Source of the DNA: Psychrobacter fozii
Lineage (GTDB): Bacteria; Pseudomonadota; Gammaproteobacteria; Pseudomonadales; Moraxellaceae
NCBI RefSeq assembly: GCF_003217155.1
Contig: NZ_QJSU01000013.1
Coordinates: 1-49,817, forward strand
Length of the DNA: 49,817 bases
Direction of reading: 5' to 3'
Under the pieces are notes generated by a model. It did not search any database, was not told the DNA's origin, and worked only from the letters and a program-made list of their open reading frames with translations. The position numbers and the translations under genes were made by a program. Shown piece after piece: positions 43,489-49,817 of the stretch; within the stretch, counting starts at the first letter, position 1; every line of letters begins with the position of its first letter.

Positions 43489-44967
43489 ATGTCGTTATCT
43501 ATATCGCAAGCCGCCACTACGGTAGATATTCATACCAACAATCACGCCTTAGCATCAGGTCATCAAAAAAACGCTGGCATCGTTATTATCGGGGCGGGCA
43601 TGGCAGGCAGTCGCTTTGCCATTGAGCTTGCTCGCACACAATCGAATGATGATAAATCCCGTTTACCAATTACGTTAATCAGTAAAGAGCCGCACGTGGG
43701 CTATAACCGAATTATGTTGTCACCCGTATTGGCTGGCGACACAGCGTTTGAAGATACTTATTTATATGACAACTCAGAGTATGAGCAGCTGGGTATCACC
43801 GTACTGGCTGGGGTTGCGGTAGAGACAATAGATACCAAGTGCCAGTGTATTGAGCTAGATGATGGGCAAACATTCAACTATGCCAAGTTAGTAATGGCCA
43901 CAGGATCAACTGCCCGAGTCATTCCATTCCCCAATCACACAGCTAAGGGCGTGCATGTGTTTCGAGACCTTGCCGATGTGACCGCTCTGATGGACTATGC
44001 CCGTCAAGGAAAAACGGGGTTGGTGATTGGCGGTGGCGTACTGGGATTGGAAGCTGCCTGCGCGTTAGCGGCACAGGGCGCGAGCATGACGGTCATTCAT
44101 ATGGACGGTTATGTACTCAATCGCCAACTAGACCTGCCAGCGGCCGAGCTTTTGCAAGCTGAGCTCAGTCGCCGAGGGGTTGATCTCGCAGTTTCTGCCC
44201 ATACTGAGGCCATTGAGATGAATGATGCAGGAGAAGTATGCGGATTGTCTTTAAAGGACGGGCATACGCTAGCGGCCGATTTTATCGTGATGGCAGTGGG
44301 TGTGATACCCAATACAGCGCTTGCCAAACAAAGCGGGCTTGAGGTTAATCGCGGTATTGTGGTCGATAATTTTATGCACACCAGTTGTCCCAATGTTTAT
44401 GCCATTGGTGAGTGTATAGAGCGAGAGGGTGAGCTATTTGGAATGGTGGCGCCGGTCAATCAGCAAGTGGATACATTGGTCACGGTTTTAAAAGATGCTT
44501 TGATAGAAAACGATATAAATGTCATAGATAGTAAAGCCACCGTGCCAGACCACTGGGTTCCCTTTGTCAGCAAGCCGTTGTCATTAAAATTGAAAGTATC
44601 TGGTATGTCGGCATTTTCTGCAGGGCAAATCGCTTTTGATGACGAAGCCGCTGATACTGTTGAAACCCTCGTGTATCGTCAGCCTGCCTTAAACCATTAT
44701 CACTGTCTGTACCTCAAAGAAAACAAACTCATTGGCGCTGTGCTTTATGGGGACACCAGCGATGGCAGCTTTTACAGTCAGTTGATTATAGATAATGTTG
44801 ATATTACGCCTATCAAAGACACACTCATATTTGGCGAGGCATATTGTCATTTGGACGAAATCACGCTTAACAATTCGCCAACTACGGAAGTAGATGTAGA
44901 ATTTAATGATACAGAAAAAAACATTAATCATCATAAAGTGGCCGAACTGTTAGAGGATGCATTATGA
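43489..44967 (+). CDS. FAD/NAD(P)-dependent oxidoreductase, electron donor to nitrate reductase
   Basis: 492 residues, like the N-terminal half of NirB. FAD and NAD motifs are IVIIGAGMAGSRFAIEL and GLVIGGGVLGLEAACAL, and the late FAD motif is NVYAIGECIEREGELFG. It probably passes NADH electrons to the molybdenum subunit, the role of NasC in Klebsiella. ATG at 43489 with AAGGGA upstream is chosen; the frame opens earlier inside the kinase gene. It overlaps the next gene by ATGA, showing tight coupling. Confidence 0.88.
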   Translation: MSLSISQAATTVDIHTNNHALASGHQKNAGIVIIGAGMAGSRFAIELARTQSNDDKSRLPITLISKEPHVGYNRIMLSPVLAGDTAFEDTYLYDNSEYEQLGITVLAGVAVETIDTKCQCIELDDGQTFNYAKLVMATGSTARVIPFPNHTAKGVHVFRDLADVTALMDYARQGKTGLVIGGGVLGLEAACALAAQGASMTVIHMDGYVLNRQLDLPAAELLQAELSRRGVDLAVSAHTEAIEMNDAGEVCGLSLKDGHTLAADFIVMAVGVIPNTALAKQSGLEVNRGIVVDNFMHTSCPNVYAIGECIEREGELFGMVAPVNQQVDTLVTVLKDALIENDINVIDSKATVPDHWVPFVSKPLSLKLKVSGMSAFSAGQIAFDDEAADTVETLVYRQPALNHYHCLYLKENKLIGAVLYGDTSDGSFYSQLIIDNVDITPIKDTLIFGEAYCHLDEITLNNSPTTEVDVEFNDTEKNINHHKVAELLEDAL

Positions 44968-47900
44968 ATGATGCTACCGCCAATCAATCTGCTGCTAGCA
45001 AAGTAGTATCAGCTAATGGCCTACTTAATGGCGTGCAAAAAACAACAGACCGCGTCATTGAAACACATGATATAAGTGCTGCCAAAAATATCAAAAAAGC
45101 ACAGTTGTCATCTAATAGTGATTTGATTGATAGTTCGATTGATGCTTTGATAACTACTATCCGCACGACGTGCCCTTATTGCGGCGTGGGATGCGGTGTT
45201 TTAGCGAGTGTGAATGCAACAGAGGTGCTGAGCGTCAAAGGAGATCCTGAACATCCGGCTAACTTTGGTAAATTGTGCTCCAAAGGGAGTGCACTGGCAC
45301 AAACACTGGGTACCGCGCGCCGCTTGACCGAGCCATATTATCAAAACAAGCACGTAGTCATGCAACAGCATCAGCCTATGCAATCGAATAATAATTTTAC
45401 TGCTAGAAACCTATCTGAGAAGCCACTTATAAAGCAGACAGACTGGGATACCGTACTAGAGGACGTTGCCAGCCGTTTAAATGACACCATCACTAAGCAT
45501 GGGCGAGACAGCGTTATGTTTTATGTCTCAGGTCAATTGCTGACTGAAGACTATTACGTGGCCAATAAATTTATAAAAGGGTTTATCGGTAATAACAACA
45601 TCGACTCCAACTCTCGGCTGTGTATGTCATCCGCAGTAGCTGGGCACAAACGTGCATTTGGTGCAGACCTTGTGCCGGGTAATTACAAGGATTTGGAAGC
45701 TTGTGATTTATTGGTACTGGTAGGCTCCAATATGGCGTGGTGCCATCCTATTTTGTTTGGTCGATTTTTAGCAGCCAAAAAAGCCAATCATAATAAAAAA
45801 CTGATTGTGATAGACCCGCGCCGTACGGACTCTTGCGAGTTTGCCGATTTACATTTACCAATTGCTGCGGGCACGGATACACATTTATATAATGGACTGC
45901 TGCATTACCTAGATCAGCAGGGTTACCAAAATGATGAGTATGTTAGCCAAAGCTTGGGCGTTGATGATGCGGTGAATGCGGCCAAAGCATGGAGCATTGA
46001 TGAAGTCGCCAGCGCTTGCCAAGTGTCTGCTGATAGTATCCGCCAGTTCTATGAATGCGTTGCCGTTACTGATAAAACAGTCACTGCCTTTAGTATGGGT
46101 GTCAATCAATCACAAAGCGGAACCGATAAGGTCAATGCCATCATCAACACCCATTTGTTCACAGGGCGTGTGGGCAAAGTAGGGGCCAGTCCGTTTTCAC
46201 TCACTGGACAGCCTAACGCCATGGGTGGACGAGAAGTAGGCGCCCTTGCTAATCTGTTGGCGGCGCATTTAGAACTAGACAATGCTGATCACCGGCAGCT
46301 TGTGGCAGACTTTTGGCAGTCGTCTCAGCCTATCTCCCCAAATGTGGGTGTGAAAGCCTGCGATGCGGCCGCTGCCATATTGGATGGTCGTATCAAAGCT
46401 ATTTGGATTATGGCCACTAACCCTGTAGTCAGTTTGCCAGATGCTGATAATTTTCGCCAAGCACTTGCTGAATGTGATTTGGTGATTGTCTCTGATTGCT
46501 CGGTAGACAGTGATACGGTGAAGTGTGCCGATATTGTATTGCCTGCTCAAGGGTGGGGTGAAAAATCTGGAACGGTCACCAACTCTGAACGGCGCATCTC
46601 TCGGCAGCGGACATTAATGCCTGCAGCAGGGCTTGCCAAACCAGATTGGTGGATACTGTCTCAAGTTGCCACACGCATGGGGTTAACGGGATTTGATTAC
46701 CAACACCCAAGCGAGGTATTTAATGAACATGTGGCATTGACTGCTTATGGTAATACGTCTAACCACAGCACATCTCACTCCACTAAGACCTATCCTCGCT
46801 ACCTGAATCTTAGCAAAGACTTGTATGCTTTAATGACGGATGAGGTGCCAGCCGATAAACCAGCTCAACAATATATTAGCCAGTATGTTAATCAGAACGG
46901 CAATCAAATACATACCCCAATCGCACTCAGTCATCAAGCATACGAAGAGCTGTTACCATTTCAATGGGGTGGCACGCGTATCTCTATGATTGATAAGATA
47001 AAACCTTTAGAAAACGAGATCATTAATTCCGCTGCTACTATTACTAAGTCACAGTTAATCGCTATTACGCCCTCTAATGAAGCGAGCATAGCCAATGTGC
47101 ATCGACGTCAAAGAAGGCAGAATCCTCAACGGATTGGTGAGAATCGAGCATCCTTTGAACATGAATCTGATTATCATACTCAATTTGAGAGCCAAGCGAT
47201 CCATTTACGCCTGATTACGGGCAGGCTGCGTGATCAGTGGCATACCATGACTCGTACAGGCCTTGCACCGCAGTTGAACCAACATCAGCCAATACCCACA
47301 CTGACCATACACGCTAACGATGCACAGCAACTGGGTGTCCAAGACAATGACTTTGTGCAACTGCATCGTAGGTATGAAAACTACGAAAAGTATGAAAGCT
47401 ATGAGAACGGCGTGACCAGTGATGGCATAGTCAGTGATACCGCGATGAGTACGGCTAGGAATGGCAACGAGCCCGCAAGTACCGTACTGGCGCAAGTTGC
47501 CATTAGCGATACGTTGCGCGTTGGTGATGCATTTATGCCCATGCATTGGAGCAATGCTTTTGCTAGCTTTGCCCGAGTAGGCCCGCTTATCCCAACAGTC
47601 GTCGATCCACATTCAGGGCAGCCAGAGCTCAAAAATTCGGCGATTAGTGTCACGCCCGTTTCTATGCAATCATTTGGCAAGATTTTGGTGCATCCTGAGT
47701 GGCAAGACGCCGTTATAGTGCAATTACGTACTATTTTGGCCAATTTTTCTGCCAAAGCGTCAGAGAAAGAATTGTCTGAAACAAAATACAAGGCACGTTC
47801 AAACAACATTTTACCAGAGGCATTACCTGCACTCACTTGGAGCTTGAGTCATCAAAATAACAGCGTCTTGATCAATCTCGCTAGCCCGATGGTGGAGGCT

Positions 47901-48458
47901 AGCAGTACCTTAGCGTGCCCCGAGTTTTGGCAGCAGTTTATGGCCTCTATGCAATCATTATCACAGCCAAACTCTCAAGAGCGTGTCATGCATACAGCGT
48001 TTACGGTCGATAATGTACAGAATCAATTGCGTCTTATTGTGACGCAATCTGCGCCTGAGATAGACTCAAATAACGCTGTCATAAATAGTGGGTCATCTGA
48101 TGATGAAAGGCCCAGTACACAACTGATTATGGCTGTTTATGTTGCCCCAACGCAAACGCAATTACCGAGTGTCCGCTGGCTCGATAGCTGCTTTACGGAT
48201 ACTAGCCAAATACCTGCCAATCAACGATACAAATGGTTACTCGCGGGGCGGCCTGCCAGCGGTTATGTCGATCCAGGACCCTTAGTATGCTCTTGTATGT
48301 CAGTTGGAAAAAACACCATTCTCAACGCTATCACGCAGCATGGTTGTACTAGTGCGACGGCAGTGGGTAAGCAGTGCCGAGCAGGTACCAATTGTGGCTC
48401 TTGCGTGGGGCAAATCAATGCATTAATCGCAGAATGCGCCCCCTTGGCGCAAGCTTAG
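44964..48458 (+). CDS. Assimilatory nitrate reductase catalytic subunit, extended form
   Basis: 1164 residues. N-terminal [4Fe-4S] site in CPYCGVGC with the fourth Cys in KLCSKGSA. Molybdopterin domains follow with RLCMSSAVAGHKRAFGAD and TGQPNAMGGREVG. The C-terminal BFD-type [2Fe-2S] segment is VCSCMSVGKN with CRAGTNCGSC. Family members are usually near 900 residues. The excess is an N-terminal tail of about 70 residues and several polar inserts between about 600 and 960, including the tyrosine-rich repeat YENYEKYESYENG. It is cytoplasmic and reduces nitrate to nitrite. Confidence 0.92.
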   Translation: MNDATANQSAASKVVSANGLLNGVQKTTDRVIETHDISAAKNIKKAQLSSNSDLIDSSIDALITTIRTTCPYCGVGCGVLASVNATEVLSVKGDPEHPANFGKLCSKGSALAQTLGTARRLTEPYYQNKHVVMQQHQPMQSNNNFTARNLSEKPLIKQTDWDTVLEDVASRLNDTITKHGRDSVMFYVSGQLLTEDYYVANKFIKGFIGNNNIDSNSRLCMSSAVAGHKRAFGADLVPGNYKDLEACDLLVLVGSNMAWCHPILFGRFLAAKKANHNKKLIVIDPRRTDSCEFADLHLPIAAGTDTHLYNGLLHYLDQQGYQNDEYVSQSLGVDDAVNAAKAWSIDEVASACQVSADSIRQFYECVAVTDKTVTAFSMGVNQSQSGTDKVNAIINTHLFTGRVGKVGASPFSLTGQPNAMGGREVGALANLLAAHLELDNADHRQLVADFWQSSQPISPNVGVKACDAAAAILDGRIKAIWIMATNPVVSLPDADNFRQALAECDLVIVSDCSVDSDTVKCADIVLPAQGWGEKSGTVTNSERRISRQRTLMPAAGLAKPDWWILSQVATRMGLTGFDYQHPSEVFNEHVALTAYGNTSNHSTSHSTKTYPRYLNLSKDLYALMTDEVPADKPAQQYISQYVNQNGNQIHTPIALSHQAYEELLPFQWGGTRISMIDKIKPLENEIINSAATITKSQLIAITPSNEASIANVHRRQRRQNPQRIGENRASFEHESDYHTQFESQAIHLRLITGRLRDQWHTMTRTGLAPQLNQHQPIPTLTIHANDAQQLGVQDNDFVQLHRRYENYEKYESYENGVTSDGIVSDTAMSTARNGNEPASTVLAQVAISDTLRVGDAFMPMHWSNAFASFARVGPLIPTVVDPHSGQPELKNSAISVTPVSMQSFGKILVHPEWQDAVIVQLRTILANFSAKASEKELSETKYKARSNNILPEALPALTWSLSHQNNSVLINLASPMVEASSTLACPEFWQQFMASMQSLSQPNSQERVMHTAFTVDNVQNQLRLIVTQSAPEIDSNNAVINSGSSDDERPSTQLIMAVYVAPTQTQLPSVRWLDSCFTDTSQIPANQRYKWLLAGRPASGYVDPGPLVCSCMSVGKNTILNAITQHGCTSATAVGKQCRAGTNCGSCVGQINALIAECAPLAQA

Positions 48459-48615
48459 ATAGTCGTGTGGCACGTCGCTTGCAACCTTTTATATGCAATT
48501 ACTGGTTGAGTGTTGTGTTATGAAAAATAAGCCATTTTAGAGTAGGGGTTTATTGCAAACTTTGCTTGTGGTTGCCCATTTTGCTGTATTCACGCTGTTA
48601 TCAGGAGTCACCACC

Positions 48616-49527
48616 ATGACCAATATATCTGCCGCTACCTCAACGCATGAGACCTATCAGCTAATGGGTCAACACTGCGCAGAAAACGTGCAAACTTGCA
48701 CCAAAAGAGGCACCGTGCATCTGATTGGCGCAGGATCTGGTGACCCTGAACTCTTAACCTTAAAAGCGTGGCGAGTGATGCAGCGTGCAGAGGTAGTGTT
48801 ATATGACAGTCTGGTGTCTGAAGATATTTTGGATATGTGCGCGACTACGGCTGAAAAAATATTCGTTGGTAAGCGCCGCGCCAACCATGCATTGCCACAA
48901 GAGAGTATTAACGAGCTACTGGTCAAACACGCGCTGGCAGGCAAGATAGTGGTTCGTCTAAAAGGTGGCGACCCCTTTATTTTTGGACGCGGTGGTGAGG
49001 AGCTACAGGAAGTGGTGCGTCATGGCATTCATTTTGAGTCTATTCCAGGTATCACTGCCGCAAGTGCTGCTGCTAGCCGTGCAGGGATTCCACTAACGCA
49101 CCGTGACCATGCTCAGTCGGTCAAGTTTGTTACCGCTTGCAAAAAAAATGGCGCGCCTAATAATGATTATAGTGAGCTAATGGACAGCAGCCAGACAGTT
49201 GTGTTTTATATGGGTTTGCACCGTTTGCATGAGCTGACACAAGGATTGATAGCAAGTGGGCGCGACAGCGAGACGCCTTTTGCCATTATTAGCCATGCCA
49301 GTATGCCAACGCAGCAGGTACTTATCGGTACATTAAGTGATATCGCTGATCAGCAAGCTGAAGCAAAACTGCCAACCCCTGCACTTTTAATCATGGGTGA
49401 TGTGGTCGCTTTATATCATGAGTTTGCAGGCTACAACCTTGGCAATCTGGATAAAACGTCATTTATAGATGTGAACGAAGTCATAGACAGTGAAGTTTTA
49501 GCACCCAGTCTTGAGAGTGTTGTATAA
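48616..49527 (+). CDS. cobA: Uroporphyrinogen-III C-methyltransferase
   Basis: 303 residues with the SUMT motifs VHLIGAGSGDPELLTLKA, VVRLKGGDPFIFGRGGEE and the C-terminal SHASMPTQ segment. It lacks the CysG oxidase/chelatase half. It makes precorrin-2, the start of siroheme synthesis for NirB. CAGGAG before ATG at 48616 fixes the start; the TTG at 48553 is rejected. It ends the nitrate operon, 157 bases after the reductase. Followed by about 77 bases without a gene. Confidence 0.92.
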   Translation: MTNISAATSTHETYQLMGQHCAENVQTCTKRGTVHLIGAGSGDPELLTLKAWRVMQRAEVVLYDSLVSEDILDMCATTAEKIFVGKRRANHALPQESINELLVKHALAGKIVVRLKGGDPFIFGRGGEELQEVVRHGIHFESIPGITAASAAASRAGIPLTHRDHAQSVKFVTACKKNGAPNNDYSELMDSSQTVVFYMGLHRLHELTQGLIASGRDSETPFAIISHASMPTQQVLIGTLSDIADQQAEAKLPTPALLIMGDVVALYHEFAGYNLGNLDKTSFIDVNEVIDSEVLAPSLESVV

Positions 49528-49604
49528 GTTGAAGCACGTCTAGTAAAAAATCCTAAAAGTGTCTACAGCTAATCATCTCATACTGGGTTAAAACGAGCAG
49601 AAAG

Positions 49605-49817
49605 CTAAAACCAGAATTTGACCCCCGCAGTCAAACTACTACTATCAACCGATTCATCTTCTTGACGTCGTTGACCACGAGCCTTGCCAAGCGCTGTCTC
49701 ATAACTAACACCCACATAAGGGGCTAGCTGGCGACTAAACGTCTCATAAGTCAGCCTAACCTCAGCTTCCATCTCATTAAAGCCTTTGGTAATGTCATTA
49801 TCATGGTCATCTTTACT
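49605..49817 (-). CDS. Copper resistance protein CopB-like, 3' end only (partial)
   Basis: The last 70 residues of a minus-strand gene whose start is outside the window. It reads EAEVRLTYETFSRQLAPYVG then VSYETALGKARG and ends TAGVKFWF plus stop TAG. This is the beta-barrel end typical of the outer-membrane protein CopB/PcoB, which binds copper. The gene continues beyond the right edge; there is no internal stop in the visible part. Confidence 0.75.
   Translation of the reverse strand, partial: SKDDHDNDITKGFNEMEAEVRLTYETFSRQLAPYVGVSYETALGKARGQRRQEDESVDSSSLTAGVKFWF

Noticed and set aside
1..49817. CRISPR arrays, tRNA or rRNA genes, complete insertion sequences, prophage
   Set aside because: No regularly spaced repeats, cloverleaf sequences, transposase or phage structural genes were seen on either strand.

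Overview
The window looks like a chromosomal segment from a Psychrobacter-type gammaproteobacterium (Moraxellaceae). This rests on gene content (divergent nirBD / nitrate transporter–kinase/phosphatase–nitrate reductase–cobA, EptA with a PmrAB-like pair, BCCT transporter), on the moderately AT-rich base composition, and on many small intergenic repeats. No rRNA, tRNA, CRISPR array, complete IS or prophage was seen. The assignment is inference from protein resemblance; no database was searched.

Layout. 1-2.6 kb: a membrane PAP2 / dual-specificity phosphatase fusion and a glutathione S-transferase. 2.6-4.2 kb: two 170-bp MITE-like elements flanking a duplicated pair of small secreted lysine-rich proteins, followed by a decayed copy of the GST 3' end. 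4.3-7.9 kb: a copper-type island with a CusS/CusR-like two-component pair, a 24-bp CusR-box palindrome, a DUF411 lipoprotein and a methionine-rich membrane mini-protein. 8.3-10.7 kb: haloalkane dehalogenase and type II haloacid dehalogenase flanking a DUF6789-like gene with a stop at codon 4. 10.9-12.3 kb: patatin-like lipoprotein. 12.8-16.7 kb: an operon for a Tat-exported flavin amine oxidase between a triheme and a monoheme cytochrome c. 17.1-22.7 kb: a lipid A/envelope module (PAP2 phosphatase, DgkA, PmrB- and PmrA-like regulators, EptA) with two PmrA-box direct repeats, one before eptA and one before dgkA. 22.9-24.5 kb: ArsR regulator and Old Yellow Enzyme-type oxidoreductase sharing an operator-like sequence. 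24.6-33.2 kb: a LysR-controlled catabolic cluster (RidA, aldehyde dehydrogenase, M19-type hydrolase, BCCT transporter and two overlapping unknown genes). 33.4-35.8 kb: LysR, DoxX and DODA-type dioxygenase. 36-49.5 kb: the nitrate/nitrite assimilation regulon. 49.6 kb to the end: the 3' end of a CopB-like copper resistance gene on the minus strand.

How it works together. Nitrate enters by the NNP transporter and is reduced by the molybdenum reductase with its FAD partner. NirBD reduces nitrite to ammonium using siroheme, whose first committed step is made by CobA; sigma-54-like promoters sit in the divergent region. EptA transfers phosphoethanolamine from phosphatidylethanolamine to lipid A and leaves diacylglycerol, which DgkA recycles; the shared PmrA-like boxes suggest the two are co-induced. 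The 25-33 kb cluster and the cytochrome-linked amine oxidase are the least explained parts and the best candidates for undescribed biochemistry.

A family of about 107-bp intergenic repeats with TATAGTCA/TGACTATA ends occurs at least eight times, complete or in part, from 7.6 to 33.4 kb.
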